Of a stretch of 64,000 bases of DNA, positions 51,772 to 64,000 are shown in pieces. The notes beneath the pieces are model-generated. The model was given only the letters and a program-made list of their open reading frames with translations. It ran no database searches and was not told where the DNA came from. The position numbers and the translations under genes are program-made. This DNA is from Apiosordaria backusii (Eukaryota > Ascomycota > Sordariomycetes > Sordariales > Lasiosphaeriaceae), in NCBI GenBank assembly GCA_030549205.1, contig JAUKTV010000009.1, positions 1,364,001 through 1,428,000 of the forward strand, read 5' to 3'. Position 1 is the stretch's first letter. The number at the start of each line of letters is the position of its first letter.

Positions 51772-54175
51772 TCACATTACAATACACTCCTTGTCGTTCT
51801 CTCCGTTCTTCTTGATTTTACCATTCCGGGGAGGAGCAACTTCCATGGGAGTGCCACCACTGACCGCCGCGCGAATGGCAGCTAAGCGTACCTTTGCGCG
51901 CTCATCGCCCGCATCGGCCGCCTTGACATACCAAACATTTGCTTCGAGGATATCCCTTCTACACCCGATGCCCATCTCGGTGAAATAGCCAACAGCATAC
52001 TGCGCTTTAACATAGCCTTCATCACACAAGTTAGAAATTTATGGTCCCCGTAGCGAGAAGGAAACGGAACAAAAAAAACCTACCAAGTTCTGCCGACCTC
52101 CTCGCCCATTCATAAGCTTCTTCCTCGTCCTTTTCCAGGACCGGCTCTGCTCCAACCATATACCAAGCACAGAGACCCATCATAGCAGCCGCGTGGCCCC
52201 TTTCCGCAGCGCCCGTATAAAAATGCACGCTCAAAGCTGGATCCCTAGGGCAGCTGAGCTTTCCATGTTCATAAGCGTCTCCCATCCTGTAGTTCGCCTC
52301 GGGATGCCCCAGATCGGCCGCCTGCGTGAACAACTCGGCGGCATAACTTTCGTCCAGGAAGACGTCGTCTCCATATCCAGTCTCGTAAAGGCAGCCGAGG
52401 TGATAGGGGGCGGCATTGTAGATGTTATCGGCAGCTTCAGCTGCCAACTTCAACCACTTGATGCCTTCCCTGTACCGCTTCTCCCCCAAATCGCCCGACA
52501 AACACGCCTTGCCCAGCCTTGTCATGGCGCCTGGATGCCTCTTGGAAGCAGCCGTGCGGAGAAATTGGACAGCCTTTGCGGGGTCTTTGCGACATCCCCA
52601 GCCAAACTCGTAACACAAGGCGGTGCGGTACGCCGATTCTGCGTGGCCGTGCTTGGCAGCGAGTACAAAAAGCGGGAATGCCGAATTATAGTCCTCCTTT
52701 CCCTTGCTGAACAGACCCGACGCGTAACCATCGGCCAGGTAGTACTGTGCAAAGGGGTAGCCGTTGTTGGACAGCTTCTGGAGAATTGCTCGCGCCTCAC
52801 GGACCAAATCGTGCGGCGAGGATGGTGAGGGGTGTCCATTGGGGGAGTTAGTTTTGGGACTCTTGGTTCTTTTGATGTCCTCGTGGTTTAGGCCTTCTTC
52901 TTGCGCGGTGGCAATGAGAAAAACGGCGAACGAGTACAGGATGGAGTAATCATTTGTCTTCTTGACATTTTGACGGTACATCTCCAGTGTTTTCTGAGCG
53001 CTGAGAAGAGATGCATTGTTTCCAACTACAGAGCGCAGCTGTGAATTGTCAAATGTGATAGGCGCTGGCGCAGGCTGCGGATATGGCACATTGAGCAACT
53101 CGGCAAACGAGGAAGGCCTCGTCTCCGGAGATCTCCTTGTGGAATGAGCAGATGGTGCCCGGTTTCCGCTGCCCAACAGCCCTGGGGACCGCCCTCGCGC
53201 TCCATAATCTGAATAAACGGAGTATGAAGACTGTGGCCGAGGCAGCGAACTCCTTCTGTAGCCGTTTGTCGTCGGTGTCAAGTGGCGATTGATATTCGCA
53301 CCGGTCTCGGCAAGATTTGGATTCGACTGCGCTCTCGGATCCTGCTCAATGTTCATGCTCGGCGGTCGTGGGAGGAAGGCCGAGTGGTGATAGTGCAATT
53401 GCGGCACTGGTTCTGGTGGAGCGGCGCCATCGTCAATGACGGAGCTTTCGGTTGACGCATCTGCTGAGTTGTCCAGACAGTCGGATGGATCAAGAACACC
53501 AGATACTGAGCTTGCGCTCGTCGTCGCCGATATGTCGGCCGAGTTTGGCTGCTGGGATGTGCTGGCAGTCGTGTCCGACTCCCGACTGTTCCGATTCATG
53601 CCTTGCCTCCTCGAAGTGTCGCTCAAGCTCAAGTCGTCAAAGTCGGGACTCAAAATATTGCTATTGCTTGTTTGGCTAGAGAGAGCTGGACCGGAACCCG
53701 GTAGAGACAGCGGCATTCTGGTGCCATTTGTTATGTTCCGGAGGCCCAGCGCATCGGGAGTCGAGCTTTGCTGGACGCCGTGCTCGCGCTGGTGCACTGG
53801 GGTATGCGGTGGGGGGGTTGGAGCATCGGGTGTTTTGGGCAAAGCACGGTCGAGGACGGGGGGGACAGCTGGGGCAGCAGAAGCACCACCAGCGGGGCCG
53901 CCTGGGGAGAGATGTGTCTCGATGTTCCCCGTCGAGGGCCGGGGCCAGTCATTGGGCTGGAAATTAACTTTGACGGGCGACACAGGAGACTGTCGTAACC
54001 TCGGCGAATCGGACGCGGCGGGGATACCAGGCAACGGTTTTGCGTTCTCTCCCCAGTCGTACCGCTCCGTAGGCGATAGCCCGTGCAGTGGAACGGGTTT
54101 CCGGCGACTGGGACTGCTGGTCGAGGGTGATGGAGCCGCAGGCGGGGGAGAAGAAGCGGTGGTGAAGGCCGCCAT
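51772..54175 (-). CDS. Chitin synthase activator, Skt5/Chs4 type, with Sel1 repeats and CAAX
   Basis: Exons are complement(51772-52016, 52084-54175). The 67-nt intron (GTAGGT, TTCTAAC branch, GAAG acceptor) is phase 1, giving 778 aa. The N-terminal 370 residues are Ser/Pro-rich and disordered. The remainder is an array of Sel1-like repeats (G-x-x-x-A-x-Y-x-x-A-x-x-Y-x-x-G patterns), for example FPLFVLAAKHGHAESAYRTA, YGDDVFLDESYAAELFTQAA and AGDERAKVRLAAIR. The C-terminus is CIVM, a CAAX box for prenylation, as in yeast Skt5/Chs4. In yeast, Chs4 binds and activates chitin synthase III (Chs3) at the membrane and links it to septins. Divergently placed, 4.5 kb away, is a class IV chitin synthase. 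The Sel1 repeats and CAAX are clear; which of the fungal paralogues this is (Skt5 versus Shc1-like) is not. Confidence 0.88.
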
Positions 54176-57100
54176 ATCCCAGATCGAAGCCGTCCGACGA
54201 ACCTTCGCCGGGCGTCCTGGGAGGAGAGAAGAGCAGCTGAAGGCGGGTCTTGGTCCGATGGCTTCGCTTTCCCCACGATCACTCTTTGCCCGTTGCTCTT
54301 TGGATGGCGCCGGTTTCCAGTGGCCAGGTGGGCTTTAAACTCGAGTGGCGGACGTTCAAACGGTCAAGTTGCAGGCGGGCGCCGGACGATGTGTGCGGGC
54401 GTTGCAGGTTGCCGAGGGCGTCAAGTACAAGAGGCGGTCAAGGTTCAGCGATCAGCAGAGACAGGACATATATATGTTGGAGAGGTAGGTGTGACAATAA
54501 CGAGTGATAGCGACAGACAGAAAACAGCGAGGGGACGTCGTTAAAAAAAAAGGAACTTTGTCGGCAGGGTCTCAGCGAGCGTTGGGTGGATGAAGCCGGA
54601 AACGGACGACTTGATCCAAAGGAGGGAATTAAGTCTATTGAGTGGGTGGGATGCCCTTGGTATTCGGGGACTGGGGAGATCAGCACGTAAAGGTGGCCCA
54701 AATGGCGGGCGATGGGTGGCTCTGCAGGCCCGACAGACGCTGTGCGTCCTTCCGTCCTTCCCCAGTCCCCTCCGTCATGTTGAACTGCAGCCGGACATAA
54801 ACCCACCTCTCATCAAAACGCGAGGTTGGAAAGCCTCAGTTCAAATTAACTGCAACCGTCTGCGTTTGAGTCAAGTTTACGAATACTCCAGCACTCTTCC
54901 ATCTGATTTCTGTGCCGCTTAGACATTGAGGTCAACGAGCATTCCTCAAATGGCAAGCACCGCGCTTCTGCATCTGCATGCCTCGCTCGACGGGACATCT
55001 AGGCCCAGCCACTTCAACCTCCCTCCAGCCTCGTCACGTAATTCCTGGGAGAGGGGAGTCAACAGCCAGCGACGCAACCGACCCAGCACTCGCGCAAGCG
55101 AAAAGCCACACAAGCCATTGTTTCTTGCCCTTTCCCGTGTGTCTGTCCCTCTGGCTTATGACAACGACACCAGCACCGGAAACTTTGAAACCTGGACCAT
55201 ATCCGAGCAGGGCATAGGAATAGCAACCCGCGGTCTCAGACATGATTCATTGAGAGAGCTGCCACACAGCCAAGCCTTGGATTTTCAACTAATTCTCTCC
55301 CATCGCCAGCCCACCTCTCGAGCTTGATACGATGCGTGATTTGTTGGGGCACTGAAGGGCGGCCGGAATACGGCAGCGTCAAGTCAACTGCTGCTAGCGT
55401 AGACCCCTATTTCTCCGCTGGGATTGAACCTCAGACACAGAGCCAACGAGATCGAACCGGGCCTCCTTCAAGAGGTCCACTGACGCCTCAAAACGCAGGG
55501 TCCTCAGCGTGGCACGGTATGGCGTAGATGGTTGGCTGGAATGTTGCTTTTGAGAGCCAGCAGAAGAAACAAGCTGCTCGCCGCAAATGCGTCATCCTCG
55601 GCGCAAGAAACCGCTGGCTTGGCATGTCCAATTCGCATGGCCCATATTATAAAAGATATAAGGCATTCCAGCGGCTGACCTAAAGAGTGGGACAGTCTGG
55701 ACCTGTGACTTCATCGCCCTTCCCAGGGCACGCCGGTGAGCAATACGAAAGCAGGACCTGGCGTCTTGGTTGAGGTCCCGCTCGTGTTTCTATGGACGCT
55801 GACAGCTTCCAGGCACATAACCAAATATGACGGAATTTTCTTGTCCAAATTTTCAATGTCTCGCTGCTCAGCAGCAGTAAGGCTGGGCTGCTCACACTAC
55901 GGCCCTTGGCACGGATGCACCACGTCGGGCGGTCGACATCTCTTGCGCGGCAGTGGTGATCGCCTGGTGGCGCCGTGGTTCCACAGCATCGTGGTCCATC
56001 AAGGGCGAACCGGACAGCCGGACAAGTTGTTTGCTGACCGCAGCACTCTAACGGGATCACCAATACGACCGGAGAAAAGACGCACACTACACGGGCTACA
56101 CAGGCCCTTCTTTTTTAATCGCTGACAGCAGTGATTTGAAAAAAAGGTTCATTCACCCCGCAGAGGGCCCGTCTCAAGGCCGAGTACGACCTGTGAGCTT
56201 CCAACACAATGTAACTCTGCACAGTCGATACGAAGTGGCAAGTGTCAAGTGTGGATATTACGGGACAGGCTTCCCCAGATTTACTGCGAAAATAGCGACT
56301 ATCAACCAAACCGACACAACGCTGACTGCCCGGTGAAAACCTCTCCCTTTTTTTTTGTACACAGATACGTTCTACCCATCGGAATGCGAAAAGAATGTGC
56401 GTGGCTTGTTTCTACCGAGAGCATCGGACAACCGAGCAAACCAGGGAAACAGCCATGAGTTGCAGATCGTGGGAAACCATGTACGTCGGTTGAATTCCAG
56501 TTGCGACTCGTCGCAGATATTCTAATGACGTCCATTCATATCGCAACTCATGGCCTCCTGAATGACCAAAGCGCACGCAAAGGCTTTCCCTGGGTGGTGA
56601 GGGAGTCATCAAAACCTGATATAACCTCCTCCTCCGAAACCTGGAAGCGGGAGTAAGCCTGGAATCGGGGGCTGGATTCCAGGAAAAAAGACTGCCCCTG
56701 CATCACACCAACAACGAGTTTAGACCCAGTCGAGTGTGAAGGAAGCCAGGAGACAGCAGAGGAAGGCTCTCAGCTGCTCCCGCCTTGGTTTAGTATCCCG
56801 GATGAAGGAGACGTCTCATGGGAAAATGGGCCAGAGGTTGTGTTTGGCTCACAGCGTTTTTACCCCGCGTATCTCTAACAGCTGCCGACGGCAACCCCTT
56901 GGAGGTTGGAGCGGAGCGTTCCGAAGGGCAGCCACCAGGCACCAGCCACCGGCACTCGCGGAATCAACACCAAGGAAAGCCATCGCAAGAAGATTTGTTG
57001 CCTTCAGTTGGGCTTCAGCTTCACTTGAGTGCGTGCATCACATCAAGGTGCACGTTGCCGAGATGGCACACAGGCGCTGATGTCACCAGGGCTTTTTAAG

Positions 57101-58693
57101 TGCAAACACCACGACTGGCAAATTCCAACTAGACAAGCACCGGGCTTCATTGGCTGATCAGATCATGTGGGGGCGGGGATCAATTGCCAAGCGCCTTTAA
57201 TCTTGGCGCCGCTTCTGTTGCAATCAAACATGAAGGTTGCCAAAAATGCCAATACGAGTGCTTCTGAAATCCAACAGACAAACAACAACAACAATCAGGT
57301 TTTAGCTGTCGACGCCATTTCTTGATTTTCTGAGATGATTGCTGCCATGGCAACCACAAGTGAAGCACTTCATCAACACAGAGTAATGCGTGTACTGGAT
57401 AATACAATCTTGCTGATGTTCGCGCCTGTTACCCCTCGGGCAGCTTACTGGTTCCCTCTTGATCGCGGCTAGCCCCTTTCATCTAGCAGAAGCGAGAAGT
57501 GAAGGGTTCGCGCAATTTCCCCTGGACATCCTGCCAGCCCGTGCAAGTGCACTTTGCTAGTCTAACCCTAACCCCACGACGATCTAAATTCCCTGCGTGC
57601 TTCCGCTCAGCAAGGGCCCAGCCAGCAAGGGACGGCATTGGCAACGGGCAAGGGCGGCCACAGTGAGAAAACATACGAGCTTTGCTGGGATGCACAGTGC
57701 TGCGCATTCCCCTGGCCTGAAAGCAAAAGGAAATCGATCGCAATTCCCAACTTTTCCCAGGTTTCTCGTCAAGCCCTCAGTAGGGCCGCCTCACCTTTCG
57801 TCCTTCGTTTGGCTCTGACGCTTGTTTCGTGCTGCTGCTTCCTGTCGCTGTCGCTTCTCCATCGCCAACTGCCACCAGTCCGAGCTGCAGGGCCCAGCAT
57901 TGCCATCCAATCCGCCTGCATCGAATTCCCACCTGCTATAGATCGATCCGACGAGCTTTCGAAACGCCTGGTATTGGTTTCTGTAGTCTAACGGGAAACG
58001 AGGGGGATCAGACTGATCTGTCTCTTCGCTGCCGTCGCCGTTTGAAACCTCTGCCGGATTCTACCGGACCGTCGTCGAGCACTCCGCGCTGCCTCCGTTG
58101 CTCTTAGGGGAGCCCCTTTCCACCTCCCTGGGAAGCTTGGAAGCAACAAGTCTGCGCCGCTGCACCACGGCTGTATCTTCTTTTACGGCAATAGCCTGGG
58201 CAACTCTCCGAAGGACTCGTACAAACCTGCTGGCTTGCAGGTCGCATCCATCTGATTCGCCCGCTGCGCATTTCTTGGCATCCCGAGTGATTTTGGTGGC
58301 CAGCTGGCGCCCGCCTCTCCGTCTCCTGAGAAACCCAGCGCCTCCCCGCCCACTGCAGTAGCAACCAGTGGACATTGGCCAGAAGCTGGGCCGTCAATAT
58401 AACCAAATCCTGCCGGACTCAGCCTGCCGTTTTTTCAACAACAAAGTCTTGTAAGTTGTTTTCAATGGCAATGCAAGCACATTTGCGGTCCTGATATCGA
58501 GCAAATCGGGCCGTATTTTGTTGTCCTCACCCACGAACACCCCATTGTTCATCAATCGCGATCTCTCCACCGACGCGCCGGACAGCAAAACCCTTCTTGC
58601 ATAGGGTGAAGTCCCCCGTCTGACCGCGCATGCGGTTCGCGAGCCCACAATGATGGAACGCTTTGTTAACACGTTTTTGCTGTTGCCAGGACC
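54176..58693. promoter_or_regulatory. 4.5-kb divergent intergenic region between activator and chitin synthase
   Basis: No gene was supported; ORFs here look incidental. It contains a telobox-like TAACCCTAACCC (57563-57574), long leader-like sequence before 58694 with several short upstream frames, and an acceptor-like TGCTGTTGCCAG just before the chitin synthase ATG, suggesting a 5' UTR intron ending near 58689. Confidence 0.45.
57563..57574 (+). promoter_or_regulatory. Telobox-like element
   Basis: TAACCCTAACCC, two telomere-type units, about 1.1 kb upstream of the chitin synthase start. Binding is inferred from motif similarity only. Confidence 0.3.
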
Positions 58694-61600
58694 ATGTCCC
58701 TCCCCGAAAGGCCGGGCGCGAAGCCCTCTTATGAGGAGCGTCATAGCTACCGGCACACGCCCTCGCGGCGCCAACGGCCGGCAGACATCGAGGCCGGGTA
58801 CGCCCCGGTCGCCGGCCAGTCACACCATCAACGTGGGCCATCAGCATCCTCCTTCGCCGAGACTATACAGTCTCCTAATCCAGAAATAGAGAGAACCCCC
58901 TTATCACCGACTGGCGATGCACCAACCGCTCCCGAGTCTCCCTTTCAACGCAAGCGCAGTCTTATTCGACCCGAACGAAACAGGATAGGAAAAGACCACC
59001 CAAACTACCATTACCGCAAACATGCCGCCAACATGGCTACGCTACCGTCTTCGACCGGCAACGATCCGATCGCTGAGGATCTGGAAGGAACCTCGGATTT
59101 GTCCAACACCGGTTCGAGGAACGAGGAGACGCCATCGGACGACTCACCTCCGCAGAGGAAACGGGCTTCAAAACATCACCGCGATGCCGAAGCGGAAAAG
59201 ACGAATCGATCAAGAAGGAGGTCAAGTGGGGCAAAACACGGCAAGATCACCAAGGATGGCAAGGGACACAAGAAGAAGCATGTTGAGCAGATGAGCCCAC
59301 CAAGTCTCTGGAACATTTACTGCGCCATCATCACGTTTTGGTGTCCAGGTTTCATCTTAAAATGCTTTGGAATGCCGGCGAAGGCCCAGCAGAGAGCGTG
59401 GAGAGAAAAGATGGGCCTCATCAGTATCATCTTGTTTATCATGGGAGTGGTCGGTTTTCTCACTTTCGGCTTTACGGCGGTTGTCTGTGGCCGGCCACCT
59501 CTCCGATTGCGTGTGAACGAAGTTGGCGCAGGCTACATGATTTTCCATGGCTCCGCCTATGACCTCGCTTCTTCCCACCACCCTCCTGCAGAGGGAATTC
59601 CCCGCCGTCTTGATGGAAATGGCGCCAATGTCCTGTTCGATCTCCCTGAGAAACACGGTGGGAAAGATGGCAGCTTCTTGTTTCAAAACGTCAATGGCAA
59701 ATGCAAAGGACTGATCAAGGCCGCCCCAGGCTCTGATGTTCCTGCAGATGGAGACAATCTGGCTTGGTACTTCCCCTGCACGACTTTCAAGCAGGATGGA
59801 TCATCGAAGCCCAATACGACAATCCCGTACTATCTCGGCTATGCCTGCCACACCACCCCCCGCTCGAGAGACGATTTCTATCTGAAGCTTTCTGGTGCCG
59901 CCGATGTGTACTTTACCTGGGACGACATCAAGAACAGCTCCCGCAATCTTGTTGTCTACTCTGGCAATGTCCTGGATCTGGATCTGCTGAACTGGTTCAA
60001 CGACACACAGGTCACCTACCCCGACCGCTTCAAGGAGCTCAGAAACCGCGAGTCAGCTGCAAACAGGGCCATTCGCGGCCGCGACATCACCCGTGCTTTC
60101 CAGTCTTCTGGCGACAAACAGAACGCCGAATGCTTCGAAGAGCTTATCAAGGTCGGGACCGTCGATACAGATACTGTAGGATGCATTGCCTCCAAGGTTG
60201 TTCTGTATTGCTCGCTTGTCTTGATTCTCTCGGTTGTTGCTGCAAGATTCGTGCTTGCTATTGTTTTCCAGTGGTTCATAAGCAAAACCTACGGAGCCGC
60301 AAAGACCTCCCAGACATCCGACCCTCGCAAACGCCAACAGCAAATCGAAGATTGGACAGAAGATATCTATCGGGCCCCGCCTCGATTTCCTGGCGAGGCC
60401 GGAAGCAGCGTTAATGGCTCTTCAGACCGGCACAGCAAACGCAGCAGCACCTTCTTGCCCACCACTTCCCGCTTCTCAGCCGTGTATAGCGTGGACCGTT
60501 CTCAACGCAAGTCTCAAGTCCCTACTACCATGGGAGTTCAGAGTGCCGCGGGGCAGCTTCTCAGCCCGAACGCTGTGTATCGGCATGGTAACGACAGCCG
60601 GTCAAGCTTCCTGAAATCTGACCCCTACACGACGAATGTCACTCCCAGTGATCAAGGTCCCGGCCCCATTGGATTCATCCACGAAAACGTGGTTCCTCAA
60701 CCACCGTCTGACTGGATGCCCCATGGCTTCCCGCTGGCACACGCGATCTGCTTGGTAACGGCCTACTCCGAGGGCGAGCTTGGTATCCGTACAACTTTGG
60801 ATTCCATCGCCATGACCGACTACCCCAACAGCCACAAGGTGATCCTCGTCATTTGCGACGGCATCATCAAGGGTAAGGGCGAAGAGTTCTCCACTCCCGA
60901 GATCGTCCTCCGTATGATGAAAGACCAGAGCATCCCTCCTGAAGAGGTTCAGGCCTTCTCCTACGTGGCAGTGGCCAGCGGTGCAAAGCGACACAACATG
61001 GCCAAGATCTATTCTGGATTCTATGACTATGGCGCCGATTCGATCATCCCTCTCGACAAGCAGCAACGTGTCCCCATGATGGTTGTGGTCAAGTGTGGTA
61101 CTCCTGACGAAGCCATGAAGTCGAAGCCCGGTAACCGCGGCAAACGTGACAGTCAGATTATCTTGATGTCCTTCCTCCAAAAGGTCATGTTTGATGAGCG
61201 CATGACAGAGCTTGAATATGAGATGTTCAACGGCTTGTGGAAAGTCACGGGCATCTCCCCTGATTTCTACGAGATCGTACTGATGGTGGACGCCGATACC
61301 AAGGTTTTCCCTGACAGTCTCACCCACATGATTTCGGCCATGGTCAAGGATCCGGATATCATGGGCTTGTGCGGTGAAACCAAAATTGCCAACAAGCGGG
61401 CAAGCTGGGTATCGGCCATCCAGGTTTTTGAGTACTTCATCTCACATCATCTCGCCAAGTCCTTTGAATCGGTCTTTGGTGGTGTCACCTGTCTTCCCGG
61501 TTGTTTCTGCATGTACCGCATCAAGGCGCCCAAGGGGGCTCAGAACTACTGGGTTCCCATCTTGGCCAATCCTGACGTCGTTGAGCACTATTCCGAGAAT

Positions 61601-62427
61601 GTCGTGGACACGCTGCACAAGAAGAATCTTCTGTTGCTTGGTGAGGATCGTTACCTCTCTACGCTCATGCTACGCACCTTCCCCAAGCGCAAGCAGGTGT
61701 TTGTCCCCCAGGCTGTCTGCAAAACTACGGTTCCTGATGAGTTTATGGTCTTGCTCTCTCAACGTCGCCGCTGGATCAACTCGACCATTCACAACTTGAT
61801 GGAACTCGTGCTCGTCAGAGATCTGTGCGGTACATTCTGCTTCAGCATGCAGTTCGTCGTCTTTATCGAACTCATTGGTACTCTCGTGTTGCCTGCGGCT
61901 ATTGCCTTTACGTTCTATGTTGGTACGTTGACGAATACACTTCTTCTGCGTTTTGTGCTGTATGCTAATCCTGTCGCTCAGTCATTATCTCGATTATCAA
62001 CTCGCCACCTCAAATTATCCCCCTTATCCTTCTTGCTCTCATCCTCGGTCTGCCAGCTATCCTGATTATTGTGACGGCCCATAGCTGGTCATATGTCGTC
62101 TGGATGATCATCTATCTCTTTTCGCTTCCCATTTGGAACTTTGTGCTCCCAACGTACGCATTCTGGAAGTTTGATGACTTCTCGTGGGGTGACACTCGAA
62201 AGACGGCGGGCGAAAAGACGAAGAAGGCGGGCATCGAGTACGAGGGCGAATTCGACAGCAGCAAGATCACCATGAAGAGGTGGGCCGAGTTTGAGCGCGA
62301 CCGAAGGATCAGAAACAGCTACTGGGCTTCGAACGAAAACATTGCTGGCGGAAGCCAACAACAACAACCGCTTCACGGACATCCACACGGACATGGCCCG
62401 TATGACGACTATTATTCGGATGTGTAA
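58694..62427 (+). CDS. Class IV chitin synthase (yeast Chs3 type)
   Basis: Exons are 58694-61922 and 61982-62427. The 59-nt intron (GTACGT, TGCTAATC branch, GCTCAG) is phase 1, giving 1224 aa. The start MSLPERPGAKPSYEERH opens a basic, disordered tail. Membrane segments lie at about 205-222, 240-262 and 497-528. A soluble region between the second and third segments (about 265-490) includes a cytochrome-b5-like stretch (YDLASSHHPPA). The GT2 catalytic core carries DAD866-868 (MVDADTKVF), EDR984-986 (GEDRYLSTLM) and the QRRRW box (Q1023-W1027, SQRRRWINST). A cluster of C-terminal membrane segments then leads to a His/Gln-rich end (HGHPHGHGP). The enzyme polymerises UDP-GlcNAc into chitin and extrudes it across the plasma membrane. 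Yeast Chs3 needs Chs4/Skt5 for activity, which fits the divergent neighbour. Confidence 0.95.
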
Positions 62428-64000
62428 AAACACTGTATGGCATTGCTCAGAAGTGTTTTGTTTGGACATGATTTCATTTCAGCGAAAAAAGAAGACTTAT
62501 TGATGTTTACCGATTGGGTTGTTTAGCGTTACGTCGGAGCAGCGGGATGGCTGTGCGGTTTGCTTCTGTTCTTTTTGCTTGTATGGGGTTGGAGAGAAAG
62601 CACAATGGGGGGGGGGGGGGCGCTTGGGTGTGTTGTGTGTGTGTTGTTTCCTATTGATCGAACTCTACCCACTAATCATCATCGACCGGATTCAATTACT
62701 TTTCCTTGCGCTTTTCTCTTTTCTTTTCTTTTCTTTATATTCTTATTCACTTTTTCTTTGTATTGTCCCATGATATCAAATTATTAGAAGGGATATATAA
62801 GGGTTCTTGTGTCTGCTTTTTTAAAAAGAGGAGGCGAAGATATCCGGTGTTTACGGCGTATGCTTGAACGGCTATTCCCTTTTTTGGGTTGAAATGATGA
62901 CAGAAGCAGACAGAGGAGGGGAGGGGAGGTCTACAGGTGGAATGTTGTATATAAGCAGGGAAAAGGTGGGGGTTCATGATGATGGCGGTTTATCGTTTTG
63001 AACAAAAGGGTGGCCGTTGTTGTAATTGATAGACCTTTTTTTTACCAAACCTCTTGAGTAAGAGGAGTGAACGTGACAATGTTTGTGGTATATCATAACT
63101 TGAAGATGATCATGTCTAATAGCATGGTCTTGACTTAGAAGTCAAAATGGTTTCTCTGAGCAAAGTGAAAGGCTGTGTTTGTGAGAAGTGAACAATGATC
63201 TCCATGTACCTATCTGTGTGTATGACAGCAATGGTCAAGATTTGGCAACTTGATGGGCATTGGATGCAGCAGCTTTACGGCACGAGAGGACGAGCAACGG
63301 ACAAAAGGTAGAACCACTCTCCCACCACCACTTCGGTGTGATCTTTTACCGACGATTTCTGACAGGTGAGAAATGGCGGACATGAACTCTGTCAACCGAA
63401 TCCTTCATGTCAGTTTGAAAAAAACAATGCAGTTCAAAATCCTTCCCGGGTGCGCAAATAGCGGTGGCGGCAAAGGGTCAGATCAGAGTCTTGTTGGTAA
63501 CTCGGTCTCCCATTTGGTAGCTTTTGTCAGACGGGCAGAAAGTGTGTGTGTGTGTATAGGGTGGTACAAAATACAGAGTAGGGAGGGAGAGGGGGGAGAA
63601 GGGGGGGCTTTATTGGTGTAACGTTGGTCAAAGATGTAGTCAGCTCTCTAACTGGAATACGGTGGGTATCTGCCTGGGCTTTGGTCTGGACATTTTTACC
63701 TGCCTGAATGGGGGGGTGGGTGGATGGGTGAATGGGAGGTGGGTGAAACCGGTAGTTGATGGGGTTGTGTAAGGTAGTGCGCGGTCAAGATCTGCCTCTG
63801 AGGAGGGCAAATAAGGCTGGCAGCCTTCTCGACATGATACAGAGAGTATGGGTTGCAGTGGTTGGCTTACGGTGAAATGGTCCGGGGGGAATTTTGCTGT
63901 GTGTTGTTGCTCGGTTGCTCCGTCGGTTGGGGATCAGTCAGCAATTACATGTGTTGTCTGAGAGCCTTGAGGGCTATTGGGCGATTTTTTGGTGTGTGTG
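62428..64000. other. 3' flank and edge of window, no gene seen
   Basis: About 1.6 kb of low-complexity sequence: a 14-base G run (62607-62620), T-rich tracts, a short (GT) run near 63541 and GGGT/TGGA-rich stretches at the end. No frame looks coding. Confidence 0.45.
62607..62620. repeat. Poly-G tract, 14 bases
   Basis: A run of 14 G in the 3' flank of the chitin synthase gene. Length may be affected by sequencing error. Confidence 0.75.

Noticed and set aside
55360..55450. Possible minus-strand tRNA because of a GGTTCAATCCC box
   Set aside because: The flanking bases do not form a T stem, and no A box or acceptor stem is found at the right distance.

Overview
This is nuclear DNA from a filamentous ascomycete, most likely a Sordariomycete close to the Sordariales (Neurospora/Podospora/Chaetomium). 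The evidence is gene content (a CYT-4-type mitochondrial RNase, a class IV chitin synthase, a Reg1-type PP1 regulator, a fungal Nus1), short introns of about 48-124 nt with GT..AG ends and CTAAC/CTGAC branch points, and generous intergenic spacing. No prokaryotic operon, CRISPR array, intact transposon or convincing tRNA was seen. Splice models below were built by hand; each was checked for reading phase across its introns.

Layout. 1-4.1 kb: 3' end of Mediator subunit MED16, a DUF3500 gene that appears frameshifted, an alpha/beta-barrel-like gene and a doubtful small gene. 4.3-4.9 kb: an array of short GTCC..GGAC dyads with a period of about 100 bp. 5.7-11.8 kb: an acyl-protein-thioesterase-like hydrolase, a coiled-coil protein and a 1076-aa single-pass membrane protein. 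13-14.1 kb: a hidden 56-aa cysteine-tailed protein, a possible 5S rRNA relic and a 20-bp tandem repeat. 16.4-24.9 kb: a GT34 (Mnn10/11-like) mannosyltransferase, a secreted GH16 glucanase, mitochondrial QRI7 and proteasome beta5 (PRE2). 26.3-28.1 kb: a REG1/HEX2-like PP1 regulator, followed by about 5.8 kb without a supportable gene. 33.9-45.5 kb: TRM5, an AlkB-type dioxygenase, NUS1, exocyst SEC10 and CYT-4. 47.7-49.4 kb: a secreted GH17 wall glucanase. 51.8-62.4 kb: a Skt5/Chs4-type chitin synthase activator and a class IV chitin synthase, transcribed away from each other across 4.5 kb.

Functional themes. Many genes serve cell-surface construction: dolichol synthesis (NUS1), mannan elongation (GT34), polarised exocytosis (SEC10), beta-glucan remodelling (GH16, GH17) and chitin synthesis with its activator. 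A second theme is organellar or tRNA biology: QRI7 (t6A37), TRM5 (m1G37) and CYT-4 (mitochondrial RNA turnover). The features I would look at first are the activator/chitin synthase pair, the dyad array at 4.3-4.9 kb, and the spliced 56-aa cysteine-tailed protein at 13.1-13.3 kb.
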